From contig CAWHZI010000013.1 of assembly GCA_963833835.1 (NCBI GenBank), positions 62,001-126,000 on the forward strand: a stretch of DNA of 64,000 nucleotides, read 5' to 3'. Of this stretch, positions 33,847 to 42,575 are shown in pieces. The notes below the pieces were generated by a model, which was not told where the DNA came from, did not search any database, and worked only from the letters and a program-made list of their open reading frames with translations. The stretch is from Bog-532 sp963833835. GTDB taxonomy: Bacteria > Actinomycetota > Actinomycetes > Streptosporangiales > Streptosporangiaceae. Numbering within the stretch: position 1 is the stretch's first letter; every line of letters starts with the position of its first letter. The position numbers and the translations under genes were made by a program.

Positions 33847-36804
33847 TCAGTCGGCGACGGCGGTATAGGCCACGACGCCGCGGCGGATGGCGTCGATGGC
33901 GGCGCGGGCGGTCTCGGCCACATGCTGGCTGGCGTGGCCGGAACGGGGCGCGGCGGCAATCTGGTCGAGCAGGTCGATGAGCTGCTTGACCGCCCGGACG
34001 AAGTCGCCCGGGGTCAGGTCGGAATCGGCCAGCACGTCTTCCAGCCGGGCCCCACCGGCCCACTCGTAGGCCACGGCGGCGAAGCCCAGGTCGGGTTCGC
34101 GCAGGAACGAGACGCCGTTCGACTTCTCCAGCTCGTCGAGCTGGCCCCAGGCGCGGACCATGCGGCTGAGCACGTCGCGGACCTTGGGCGACGGCAGCCG
34201 GGGCCGGGCCGCGTCCTCGGACTGCCGCGACTCGAACGACAGGGCCGACACGCAGGCGGTCAGCTCCTGGGTGTCCAGGCCGTCCCAGTATCCGCGGCGC
34301 AGGCACTCGGCCGCCAGCAGGTCCAGCTCGCTGTACAGCCCGCCCAGCATCCGGCCTTCTGAGGTCACAGTGTCCCCGGTCAGGTAGCCGAGCTCCTCCA
34401 GCACCGCGCACACCCGGTCGAAGGTGCGGGCGATGACGTGCGAACGGCTGGCCACCTTGCGCTCCAGCGCCTCGGTCTCCCGCTTCAGCCGCTGGTACCG
34501 CTCGGCGTAGCGGGCGTGCTCCTCCCGGTCCGGGCAGCCGTGGCTCGGGTGCTGACGCAGCCGGCGCCGCAGCGACGCGATCTCGGACTGGCTGGCCGCC
34601 TGGCCTGATGACTGGCCAGCCGGGCCAGCCGGGCCGGGCCGGTCGTCGTCCCAGTCGGCGACCCGCCGCGGGCCGGCGATCTCCCGGCCGGCCAGCCGGT
34701 TCCGCATGGTGGCGGCCAGGTCCCGGCGGTGCTGCGGCGACCGGACGCTGAACGACCCCGGAATCTTGATCCGGTCGACCGCCTCCACCGGGACCGGGAA
34801 GTCGGCCAGCGACAGCCGTTTGACCTGCCGGTTGGCGGTGAGCACGAGTGGCCCCTGCCCGGCCATGGCGGCCATCCGGGCGCGGTCACCGCCGAACCCG
34901 CCGGCGGCCGGGGACGCGGGGCTCAGGTTCGGCCCGTGGCCGCGCGGACCCGGTTCGAGGACCACCGCCATCCCGGCCCGGCGGCCACCGGGGACCCGGA
35001 TGATGTCACCGCGCTTCAGCGTCTCCAGCGACCGGGCCGCCTCGGTCCGGCGCGCGGCCGCCTTGCGGCGGGACACGTCGGTCTCCAGGTCGGACAGCTG
35101 GCGGCGCAGGTCCGCGTACTGGGCGAAGTCACCCTGGTCGCAGGCCATCTTCTCGGCCAGCTCGGCCATCTGGTCGGCGTTCCGGCGGGTCTGCCGGGCC
35201 AGCCCGACCACACCGCGGTCGGCCTGGAACTGGGCGAACGACGACTCCAGCAGGGTGGCGGCCTTGGCCCGGCCCACCCGGCCGGTCAGGTTGACGGCCA
35301 TGTTGTAGGACGGCCGGAAGCTCGAGTTCAGCGGGTAGGTCCGGGTACCGGCCAGGCCGGCCACCGCGTCCGGGTCGATGCCGGGCTGCCACAGCACCAC
35401 CGCGTGGCCCTCGACGTCAATGCCGCGGCGCCCCGCCCGCCCGGTGAGCTGCGTGTACTCCCCCGGGGTCAGCTCGGCGTGGGTCTCACCGTTCCACTTG
35501 TCCAGCTTTTCGATGACCACGGTCCTGGCCGGCATGTTGATGCCCAGCGCCAGCGTCTCGGTCGCGAACACCACCCGCACCAGGCCGGCCGAGAACAGCT
35601 CCTCCACGATCTCCTTGAACGTGGGCAGCATCCCGGCGTGGTGGGCGGCGATACCGCGCTGCAGCCCGGTCAGGAACTCGCCGTACCCGAGCACGGCCAG
35701 GTCCTCGTCCGGGATGGCGGTGGCCCGCTGCTCGACGAACTCGGTGATCGTGGCGATCTCGTCGGGCTGGCTCAGCCGCAATCCGGCGGCCAGGCACTGC
35801 TGTACCGCCGCGTCACAGCCCGCGCGGCTGAAGACGAACTCGATGGCCGGCAGCAGCCCGGCCGAGTCCAGCCGGGCCACCACGTCGGGCCGGTACGGCG
35901 GCCGGGACCGGAACGTGCGCGGACCGCCTCGCCCCCCATTGGCAGCCGGGTTCCGGCGGCCCGGGTGAACGCGCCGCCCGCCCCGGCCGGGACGGCTGCT
36001 CCCGGTCACCGCGGCCTGGGGCGCAGACCACCGGTCGCGCTGGGCCATCCGGACCAGTTCCGGGTTGACCCGGGAGCCGGCCGGGTCGGTGAACAGGTCG
36101 TACATCCGGGTGCCGGCCAGCATGTGCTGCCACAGCGGCACCGGGCGATGCTCGTCCACGATGACCGTGACCCCGCCACGCACGCTGTCCAGCCAGTCGC
36201 CGAACTCTTCGGCGTTGCTGACCGTGGCCGACAGCGCCACCAGCGCGACCGACTCCGGCAGGTGGATGATGACCTCTTCCCACACCGCGCCGCGGGACCG
36301 GTCGGCCAGGTAGTGGACCTCATCCAGCACCACGAACCCGAGGCCCTTGAGCGTGGGTGACCCGGCGTAGAGCATGTTCCGCAGCACTTCGGTGGTCATG
36401 ACCACGATCGGCGCCTCGCCGTTGACGCTGTTGTCCCCGGTGAGCAGGCCGACCGTCTTGCTGTCGTAACGACGGACCAGGTCGGCGTACTTCTGGTTGG
36501 ACAGCGCCTTGATCGGCGTGGTGTAGAAGCACTTCAGGCCGCGTTCCAGGGCCAGGTGCACGGCGAACTCACCGACCACGGTCTTGCCCGAGCCGGTGGG
36601 AGCGGCGACGAGGACCCCGTCGCCGTCGTTCAGCGCGGCACAGGCCTGGAGCTGGAACTCGTCGAACTCGAAGTCGTACAGCCCGCGGAAGCTGGCCAGT
36701 TCGGGGTGGGCCTGGCGGTCGCGGAACGCCGCGTACCGCTGAGCCGGGGTCCGAGCGGGGATTTCCGGAGAGTCATCCTCTCCCCGGACGAGCGCAGGGG
36801 CCAT
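33847..36804 (-). CDS. helY: HelY-type Ski2/Mtr4-like DEVH-box RNA helicase
   Basis: A 985-residue helicase. Walker A APTGSGKT at 68-75, TPIKALSNQK (motif Ia), DEVH at 161-164, SATVSNAEEFGDW (motif III), LGINMPARTVV and TGRAGRRGID (motif VI). The C-terminal half has the DSHCT domain of Ski2/Mtr4 proteins. An Arg/Gly-rich insertion (about 268-305) follows RecA domain 1. The ATG has a TAGTCT box 6 nt upstream, a leaderless pattern. It lies downstream of tatA-tatC as in other actinobacteria. Probably acts in RNA turnover; role inferred from family. Confidence 0.93.
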   Translation of the reverse strand: MAPALVRGEDDSPEIPARTPAQRYAAFRDRQAHPELASFRGLYDFEFDEFQLQACAALNDGDGVLVAAPTGSGKTVVGEFAVHLALERGLKCFYTTPIKALSNQKYADLVRRYDSKTVGLLTGDNSVNGEAPIVVMTTEVLRNMLYAGSPTLKGLGFVVLDEVHYLADRSRGAVWEEVIIHLPESVALVALSATVSNAEEFGDWLDSVRGGVTVIVDEHRPVPLWQHMLAGTRMYDLFTDPAGSRVNPELVRMAQRDRWSAPQAAVTGSSRPGRGGRRVHPGRRNPAANGGRGGPRTFRSRPPYRPDVVARLDSAGLLPAIEFVFSRAGCDAAVQQCLAAGLRLSQPDEIATITEFVEQRATAIPDEDLAVLGYGEFLTGLQRGIAAHHAGMLPTFKEIVEELFSAGLVRVVFATETLALGINMPARTVVIEKLDKWNGETHAELTPGEYTQLTGRAGRRGIDVEGHAVVLWQPGIDPDAVAGLAGTRTYPLNSSFRPSYNMAVNLTGRVGRAKAATLLESSFAQFQADRGVVGLARQTRRNADQMAELAEKMACDQGDFAQYADLRRQLSDLETDVSRRKAAARRTEAARSLETLKRGDIIRVPGGRRAGMAVVLEPGPRGHGPNLSPASPAAGGFGGDRARMAAMAGQGPLVLTANRQVKRLSLADFPVPVEAVDRIKIPGSFSVRSPQHRRDLAATMRNRLAGREIAGPRRVADWDDDRPGPAGPAGQSSGQAASQSEIASLRRRLRQHPSHGCPDREEHARYAERYQRLKRETEALERKVASRSHVIARTFDRVCAVLEELGYLTGDTVTSEGRMLGGLYSELDLLAAECLRRGYWDGLDTQELTACVSALSFESRQSEDAARPRLPSPKVRDVLSRMVRAWGQLDELEKSNGVSFLREPDLGFAAVAYEWAGGARLEDVLADSDLTPGDFVRAVKQLIDLLDQIAAAPRSGHASQHVAETARAAIDAIRRGVVAYTAVAD

Positions 36805-36901
36805 ACCCCCAGACTAGGCGGAACTGCCGGCCGACGGGGACGCGACCCGGTCACCACGTGCGAACTGCGGTGACCCGGGCACCGGGCGCGCGGAGAGTTT
36901 G

Positions 36902-37819
36902 TTAATTCAGATGGCTGGTGTCGGCCTGATCGTTCTCGTCCATTTCGAGTGGTGCGGCCTCGTCGTCGGCCAGGCCGGCGTAGGGGTCGGGGATGCGGGC
37001 CCGGCGGCGGTCGTTGAAGTAGATGACGACCTCGGCCACCTCGACCAGGACCACGCACGGCACGGCCAGCAGCAGCATGCTGATCGGGTCCGGGCTCGGG
37101 TTCGCGATCCCGGCGAACAAGAACGCGCCGAACAGCATCAGCCGCCGCCAGCGGCGGAACCGCGCGTGGGTCAGGATGTGGGCCATATTGAGCAGCACCA
37201 GCGCCAGCGGCAGCTCAAACGCCAGCCCGAACCCCAAGATCATGCCCTGGAAGTAGCTCAGGTAGGTATCGACACTGGGCAGGTTCACCACACCGTCCGG
37301 CGTCAGCCCCAGCAGATACCGAAGACCCCGGGACATCACCTCATACGCCAGCGCCGCACCCACCGCGAACAGCGGCGCCGCGATGCCCGCGAACAGGTAC
37401 GCCCAGCGCTTCTCCCGCCGGTACAGGCCCGGCGCGATGAACGCCCAGAACTGGTACAGCCACACCGGCGACGACACGATCAGCCCCACGAAGAACGCGA
37501 TCTTGACCCGCAGCATGAACGGGTCGAACACCCCCGACACGACCAGCTGGTCACCGGTCCGGCGGCACCCGGTCTTGCCGTTGATCACCGCCGAGCAGAA
37601 CGGGTGACTGATAAAACTCCAGATCTGATCGAAGAACACAAACCCCAGCACCATGACCAGCACCAGCGCCAGCGCCGCCTTCAGCAACCGATTCCGCAAC
37701 TCACGCAGATGATCGATGAGCGGCATGCGGCCGTCGGGGTCATTCTTCTTAGACGCCGCGATCAGGCGTGAGCCTGCGATGCGCGCGCCATTGACGCTCT
37801 CGCCCAGTTTGCTGGCCAT
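36902..37819 (-). CDS. tatC: Sec-independent protein translocase subunit TatC
   Basis: A 305-residue core of the twin-arginine translocase. The signature PLIDHLRELRNRLLKA sits at the cytoplasmic N-terminus (the twin-arginine signal-binding site), followed by six membrane helices (VVSGVFDPFMLRVKIAFFVG, QFWAFIAPGLYRREKRW, FELPLALVLLNM). The N-terminal leader of about 30 residues and the acidic C-terminal tail (DEAAPLEMDENDQ) are actinobacteria-like. It starts 15 nt after tatA. Confidence 0.96.
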   Translation of the reverse strand: MASKLGESVNGARIAGSRLIAASKKNDPDGRMPLIDHLRELRNRLLKAALALVLVMVLGFVFFDQIWSFISHPFCSAVINGKTGCRRTGDQLVVSGVFDPFMLRVKIAFFVGLIVSSPVWLYQFWAFIAPGLYRREKRWAYLFAGIAAPLFAVGAALAYEVMSRGLRYLLGLTPDGVVNLPSVDTYLSYFQGMILGFGLAFELPLALVLLNMAHILTHARFRRWRRLMLFGAFLFAGIANPSPDPISMLLLAVPCVVLVEVAEVVIYFNDRRRARIPDPYAGLADDEAAPLEMDENDQADTSHLN

Positions 37820-37834
37820 GGTTGGAGTCTGCGG

Positions 37835-38227
37835 TTAACGCGGCTGCTGGTCCGCGGGGACGGCCGCCTTCTTGTCGGCGGACTCCTTCATCTCCCGGAT
37901 CTGCTGCTCAAGGCTGTCGATCCGGGCCTGGTGAGCCGCATTCTCGGCTACCTGCTCGGTCGACGGCTGGGCGGTCGCAGCGGGCGCAGGCGGCGCGGCG
38001 GGCGGTGCCGCCGCGGCCGAGGCCGCCGCGAGCTGAGCCGGAGTCGTCTGCCCAGCCTTGGTCTCGTCGTCGTCGTCGTGCAAGCTCGAGACCTCGGTCT
38101 TGAGGATCCGCATGGACTTGCCGAGGGACCTGGCCGCCGCCGGCAGCTTCGCAGAACCGAAGAGCACGATGATCACGATGGCGACGATCAAGATCTTCCA
38201 CGGACTATCGAACAGGTCGCCTATCAT
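37835..38227 (-). CDS. tatA: Twin-arginine translocase pore subunit TatA
   Basis: A 130-residue protein with one N-terminal membrane helix (PWKILIVAIVIIVLFGSAKL) directly followed by the TatA amphipathic helix (PAAARSLGKSMRILKTEV; the FGxxKLP hinge is intact). The tail of about 80 residues is Ala/Pro-rich with a charged end. ATG at 38227 follows GAGG by 6 nt. Oligomerises around TatC to let folded twin-arginine proteins through. Confidence 0.94.
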   Translation of the reverse strand: MIGDLFDSPWKILIVAIVIIVLFGSAKLPAAARSLGKSMRILKTEVSSLHDDDDETKAGQTTPAQLAAASAAAAPPAAPPAPAATAQPSTEQVAENAAHQARIDSLEQQIREMKESADKKAAVPADQQPR

Positions 38228-38442
38228 TTCCGTCCTCAGTGGCGGGGATGAGCCCCCCCGCGGTCGGGGCATATCTGTGGCGAGTGTACACGTCACATCC
38301 CGCTGGCCGGGAGACCTCGGCAGGCGCGCTGCGCTTGCAAAATGGTGAATTTTAGATCTATCACAGGACGCAGGCGACGGTTTCCCGGCCTGACCAATCC
38401 AGGGCCAGCCCCGGGTGACGCGGGCAGCCCGCCGGGCGCTGT

Positions 38443-38796
38443 ATGGGGATGAGAGATCATTTGTCCCCTTCGGCCCGGGAGGAACCTTTGCCAGCAGGGC
38501 GCGACCAGCCCCCGGCGCCACCGGTGGACGCCGAGCGGCGGCGGCAGGCCCAGTACCTGCGCCGGCTCGGCCGGATCATCACCGCCACCGCGGCGGCAGT
38601 CGGGGGCACGGGGGCGACGTGCGAACTGCGCTGGCAGGAACGGCGGCCCTTTCTGCCGTACCTGCTGGTGAACGAGATCACGGTCTGGGTCGTGCCGACC
38701 TCGGCCGGCCCGCGGTTCCTGTGGAACCGGTACCGATCCCACCCGGTGGCCGACGCGGCCGGGGCGGCCCAGGCGTTGCTGGCCGACGGCGGCTAG
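38443..38796 (+). CDS. Small conserved-looking protein of unknown function
   Basis: A 117-residue protein on the plus strand between tatA and the pafC stop. Codon use shows the strong G/C third-position bias of real genes. It has a charged N-terminus, a possible helix (DAERRRQAQYLRRLGRII) and a compact C-terminal part LVNEITVWVVPTSAGPRFLW NRYRSHP. No signal peptide or membrane helix. Start could be the ATG at 38443 or 38449. I do not recognise the family; the gene converges on pafC across 24 bp. Confidence 0.6.
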   Translation: MGMRDHLSPSAREEPLPAGRDQPPAPPVDAERRRQAQYLRRLGRIITATAAAVGGTGATCELRWQERRPFLPYLLVNEITVWVVPTSAGPRFLWNRYRSHPVADAAGAAQALLADGG

Positions 38797-38820
38797 CGGC
38801 CCGCGGCCCGCGGCTCGCGG

Positions 38821-39834
38821 CTAGGCGGTGGCGTAGCCGGCCAGGGCGGCGGTGGCGTCGTCGCGGACCTGGACCCGCAGTTCGTCCGGCGCGACGATCC
38901 GGCCGTCGTCCCCCAGCCGCAGCGCGAGCCGCCGCACCCACTGGGTGTCCGGGGTCCGCAGCTGGACCCGGAGCCGGCCCTCGCCGAGCTCGGTCACGGA
39001 CTCGGTCGGGTAGTACTCCGCGACCCACCGGCCACCAGCCGACACCTCCAGCACCACGTGCACGTCGTCGTCCGACGGCCGGAACAGGCCCTGGTCCACG
39101 TCGACCGGCTGCGCCTCGGCCGGAACCTGCGCCGGCAGGTCGAGCACGTCGATCCCCAGGACCCGGTCCAGCCGGAACAGCCGGACCCCGTCGGCGCGGC
39201 GGCACCAGCCCTCCAGATAGGCGCGGCCCTCGACCACCAGCAGCCGCATCGGGTCCACATCGCGCTCGGTGGCCTCGTCCCGGCCGGGCACGTAGTACCG
39301 CAGGTGCAGGCGGCGCTGGCGGGCCAGCGCGTCCCTGATCTGGGCCACCGCCTCGTCCCCGGTGGGCCGGTCGACCTGCACCGCGACCTGGGTGCTGGGG
39401 CCGGCCGCTTCACCCGCCGCGGCTTCCAGCTTGGCGATGAGCCGGCTCAGCGCCGAGCGATCCTCCAGGCCCGGCACGTCGGCCAGCATCCGCAGCGCGA
39501 TCAGCAGCGCGCTGGCCTCGTCCACGGCCAGCCGCAGTGGCCGCCCGATCGACTCGGCCTGGCTGACCACGATCTCGCCGCCCTCGTAGGACAGGTCGAT
39601 CGGGCAGTACGGGTCCGGGTCGCGCAGTTCCACGCACCAGAGCAGGTTCAGGTCGTCGACCAGCTCGCGCTCGGTCAGCCCGAACGCCTGCGCGGTGTCG
39701 GCCAGGCCCACCGCCTTGCGACTGACCACGTACGGGACCAGGGCCAGCAGCCGCTGCAGCCGTTCGGCCGAGGTCGGCGCCGCGCCTCTGGCTCGGGTGG
39801 GCTGGGGCCGGGCTGGTTCTTCGCGCCGTTTCAC
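38821..39834 (-). CDS. pafC: WYL-domain transcriptional regulator PafC
   Basis: A 337-residue regulator. N-terminal winged helix (RLQRLLALVPYVVSRKAVGL), middle WYL domain (YVPGRDEATERDVDPMRLLV, EGRAYLEGWCRRADGVRLFR) and a C-terminal WCX extension. In mycobacteria PafB and PafC form a complex that activates most of the DNA-damage response after binding a DNA-derived signal. The GTG start overlaps the pafB stop in a GTGA arrangement, consistent with equal amounts of both subunits. Confidence 0.92.
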   Translation of the reverse strand: MKRREEPARPQPTRARGAAPTSAERLQRLLALVPYVVSRKAVGLADTAQAFGLTERELVDDLNLLWCVELRDPDPYCPIDLSYEGGEIVVSQAESIGRPLRLAVDEASALLIALRMLADVPGLEDRSALSRLIAKLEAAAGEAAGPSTQVAVQVDRPTGDEAVAQIRDALARQRRLHLRYYVPGRDEATERDVDPMRLLVVEGRAYLEGWCRRADGVRLFRLDRVLGIDVLDLPAQVPAEAQPVDVDQGLFRPSDDDVHVVLEVSAGGRWVAEYYPTESVTELGEGRLRVQLRTPDTQWVRRLALRLGDDGRIVAPDELRVQVRDDATAALAGYATA

Positions 39835-40796
39835 GCCAGCACCCCCTTGAGCCGCCGGATTACCGCGTCGCGCAGGTCGGGCGGCTCGGCCACCACCACA
39901 TCCGCGCCGAACGAGGCCACCTGGTCGGCGAAGAACGTCGCCTCGGAGAACGGCACGCTGATCGTGTCCCAGCCCTCCCCCGCCGGGACAGCCGGCCCGG
40001 TGGCGTAGCGGCGCAGGCCGTCGCCGGCTCCGGTCCGGACCCGGAGCACCGCGGTGTTTTCCCGGGCCGGGGCCGAGTCCCAGGTCCGCACGACCTCACG
40101 CACGTCGATCCCGGGTGGCATGGTGACGCTGCCCGCCGGTCCGGAGAACCGGACCGGCCCGGCGATGCGGCTGAGCCGGAACACCCGGGGCGCGTCCCGG
40201 CCGCGGTCCTGACCCGCCACATACCAGCGCCCGTGCCGGTTCACCACGCCCCACGGCTCCAGCTCGCGGGTCTGCGGCTCGCTCCGGCCGACGGCCCGGT
40301 AGGCGAACGTCACCGGGCGGCGGTCCCGCACCGCCTCCCACAGCGGGCCGAAGGCCGGCTCGGTGGTGTGCACGCGCGGCTCGATGCCCTGCCGGGTGTC
40401 CGGGCCGAGGTCATCGGTGTCGATACCGCTGGCTCGCAGCTTGAGCAGCGCGCCCGCCGCGGCCCCGGCCAGCTCGGCATGCTGCCAGACCCGGGCGGCC
40501 AGCCCGAGGACCGCCGCTTCGTCCGGCTCCAGCCGCAGCTCGGGCAGTTCGTAGGCCTGGCGCTGGACCCGGTAGCCGGTGTCCTCGCCGTCCAGCGGGC
40601 TGATCGGGCCGGTCTCCAGCGGGATACCCAGCTCGCGCAGCTCTTCCTTGTCGCGCTCGAACATCCGCTTGAACGCCTCGGGCTGGTCCGGATAGCCGCC
40701 CACCGCCCGGCGGATCTGCTCCGCGGTGAGGTAGCGCCGGGTGGACAGCAGGCAGACCACCAGGCTCAGCAGCCGCTCGGTCTTCCGCCGTGACAT
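39831..40796 (-). CDS. pafB: WYL-domain transcriptional regulator PafB
   Basis: A 321-residue regulator. ATG at 40796 follows GGAGGAGG by 6 nt and gives the family N-terminus SRRKTERLLSLVVCLLSTRR. Winged helix at about 1-75, WYL domain with GRWYVAGQDRGRDAPRVFRL, and a WCX domain at the end. Partner of PafC in DNA-damage signalling. In mycobacteria pafBC sits with pafA; here about 14 kb separate pafB and pafA. Confidence 0.92.
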   Translation of the reverse strand: MSRRKTERLLSLVVCLLSTRRYLTAEQIRRAVGGYPDQPEAFKRMFERDKEELRELGIPLETGPISPLDGEDTGYRVQRQAYELPELRLEPDEAAVLGLAARVWQHAELAGAAAGALLKLRASGIDTDDLGPDTRQGIEPRVHTTEPAFGPLWEAVRDRRPVTFAYRAVGRSEPQTRELEPWGVVNRHGRWYVAGQDRGRDAPRVFRLSRIAGPVRFSGPAGSVTMPPGIDVREVVRTWDSAPARENTAVLRVRTGAGDGLRRYATGPAVPAGEGWDTISVPFSEATFFADQVASFGADVVVAEPPDLRDAVIRRLKGVLA

Positions 40797-40889
40797 CGAC
40801 GCCCTCCTCCAAGGTTTGCCTTTATTCTCGCCTACCGGCGCCCATGCGAGTGCATTATTCGGGCCCGTGCCGGCCGCTACTCTGCCGTG

Positions 40890-42029
40890 GTGATCACTTG
40901 GCGGAACGGCACGGTGGCCCGGGTGCGCCGGGAATGGGCCGGTGCGGCCGAACTCGAGGTGACGGTCGAGGGGGCTGGGCGCCCGGTGCGGGCGCTGGCC
41001 TACCCCGCGCTGACCGGGCGGCCCGAGCCAGGCGACCGGGTTCTGCTCAACACCACCGCGCTCGACCTGGCCCTGGGCACGGGCGGGTATGCGCTGGTGG
41101 TGGCGGTGCCGGACCGGCTGCCGGCCGACCGCAGCGGACCCGGGCACCTGGTCAAGGCCCGTTACACGCCGCTGCAGGCGGTGGTGCTGGGCGCGGACGA
41201 GCAGGACTCGCCCCACCACGACGTGCTGCGCGACGCCGACGACGTGGGCGGCCTGCCCGTGGTGGTGGCCGACCTGCACTCCGCTCTGGCACCGATTTTG
41301 GCGGGCTTGTACTCGGCCGTGGCCGATCGCGCTGCAGCCGTGGCCGATCGCGCCCTGCCGCGGGTGGCGTACGTGATGACCGACGGCGGGGCGTTGCCGG
41401 CCTGGTTCTCCCGGACCTGCGCCACGCTGCGCGAGGCGGGCTGGCTGGCCGGGACGGTGACCGTGGGCCAGGCCTTCGGCGGCGACCTGGAGACGGTCAC
41501 GCTGCACACCGGGCTGCTGGCGGCCCGGCACGTGCTCGGCGCGGACGTCGCCGTGGTGGCCCAGGGCCCCGGCAACCTGGGCACCGGCACCCGGTGGGGG
41601 TTCTCCGGCGTGGCCGCGGGCGAGGCGGTGAACGCGGTCGCCGCGCTGGGCGGCCGTCCGGTGGCCGCGCTGCGGATCAGCGACGCCGACCCCCGGGAGC
41701 GCCACCGCGGCATCTCCCACCACAGCCTGACCTCCTACGGCCGGGTCGCGCTGGCCCGGGCCGACGTGGTGCTGCCGGACCTTCCGTCGGGCGAGTTCGG
41801 CGAGTTCGGCGCCCAGGTGGCCCGGGAGGCGGAGCCGCTCGCGGCCCGGCATGCGCTGGTCACGGTGAGCACCGATGGGCTGGACGAGGCGCTGCGGGCC
41901 AGCCCGGCGCCGCTGTCCACCATGGGCCGCGGGCTCGATGAGGACCACGCCTATTTCCTGGCCTGCGCCGCGGCTGGCCGGCACGCAGCGACCCTGCTAC
42001 GCAGTGCAACAATGGGATCTTCGTCTTAA
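40890..42029 (+). CDS. DUF3866 family protein
   Basis: A 379-residue actinobacterial protein. It begins ITWRNGTVARVRREWAGAAE (related proteins begin with a similar (I)xWRxGxV), then LNTTALDLALGTGGYALVVA, a Gly-rich middle (QGPGNLGTGTRWGFSGVAAG) and GISHHSLTSYGR near the end. GTG at 40890 is preferred over GTG at 40887 because TACTCT ends 6 nt before it, a leaderless pattern. Divergent from pafB across 93 bp. Function unknown. Confidence 0.88.
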   Translation: MITWRNGTVARVRREWAGAAELEVTVEGAGRPVRALAYPALTGRPEPGDRVLLNTTALDLALGTGGYALVVAVPDRLPADRSGPGHLVKARYTPLQAVVLGADEQDSPHHDVLRDADDVGGLPVVVADLHSALAPILAGLYSAVADRAAAVADRALPRVAYVMTDGGALPAWFSRTCATLREAGWLAGTVTVGQAFGGDLETVTLHTGLLAARHVLGADVAVVAQGPGNLGTGTRWGFSGVAAGEAVNAVAALGGRPVAALRISDADPRERHRGISHHSLTSYGRVALARADVVLPDLPSGEFGEFGAQVAREAEPLAARHALVTVSTDGLDEALRASPAPLSTMGRGLDEDHAYFLACAAAGRHAATLLRSATMGSSS

Positions 42030-42062
42030 CGCAGTCTCATCCACATTGGGGAGCACGAGCAG

Positions 42063-42485
42063 ATGGCACTGAAGATCAAGTGGAAGCACCTGCCGCAGCG
42101 CGTGGCCGCGGGCGCGTTCATCCTGAACTCCGGGATCGGCAAGTGGTCCGCGGACGAGGAGACGGCCAAGCAGTTGCACGGGTTTGCCGTCGGCACCTAT
42201 CCCTTCCTGGCCAAGCTCAAGCCGGAGGACTTCGTCAAGCTGCTGGCCGGCACGGAGATCGCGCTCGGCCTGGCCCTGCTGGTGCCGGTGGTCCCGGCCG
42301 CGGTGGCCGGTGCCGGGCTGACCGCGTTCTCCGGCGGGCTGCTCGGCCTGTACGCCCGGACGCCCGGTATGCGCCGGGAAGGCACCCCCCTTCCGACCCA
42401 GCAGGGCATCGCGCTGGCCAAGGACGTGTGGATGGCCGGGATCGGACTCGGGCTGGTTCTTGACGATCTTACGGATAGCGACTGA
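42063..42485 (+). CDS. DoxX-like membrane protein
   Basis: A 140-residue protein starting LKIKWKHLPQRVAAGAFILN with ATG at 42063, GGGGAG 8 nt upstream. Three or four hydrophobic helices (about 14-26, 60-78, 80-98 and 118-132) resemble the DoxX fold of small redox-linked membrane proteins, but no catalytic residues can be pointed to. It follows DUF3866 by 33 nt and may share its mRNA. Confidence 0.8.
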   Translation: MALKIKWKHLPQRVAAGAFILNSGIGKWSADEETAKQLHGFAVGTYPFLAKLKPEDFVKLLAGTEIALGLALLVPVVPAAVAGAGLTAFSGGLLGLYARTPGMRREGTPLPTQQGIALAKDVWMAGIGLGLVLDDLTDSD

Positions 42486-42544
42486 TTGAACACTCTTAGT
42501 TAGATACGCTGTGCGGCGTCCTTAGGCCCGCAGCGGGCTGGCCT

Positions 42545-42560
42545 CAGGGACTTCTCCCTG
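42545..42560 (+). promoter_or_regulatory. Leader hairpin upstream of the first 407-residue membrane gene
   Basis: CAGGGA-CTTC-TCCCTG, a perfect 6-bp stem with a 4-nt loop, 15 nt before the ATG at 42576 and next to the G-rich ribosome-binding region. It could end the DoxX transcript or limit translation initiation of the next gene. Confidence 0.4.
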
Positions 42561-42575
42561 GGGGGCTGGACGCCG

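Noticed and set aside
38293..38742. A 149-residue minus-strand frame opposite the unknown small gene
   Set aside because: Out-of-phase codon use; the plus-strand frame has the expected bias and a better-formed protein.
42486..42510. TTGAAC followed by TACGCT as a promoter for the 407-residue gene
   Set aside because: Spacing of 13 nt is too short for a -35/-10 pair.
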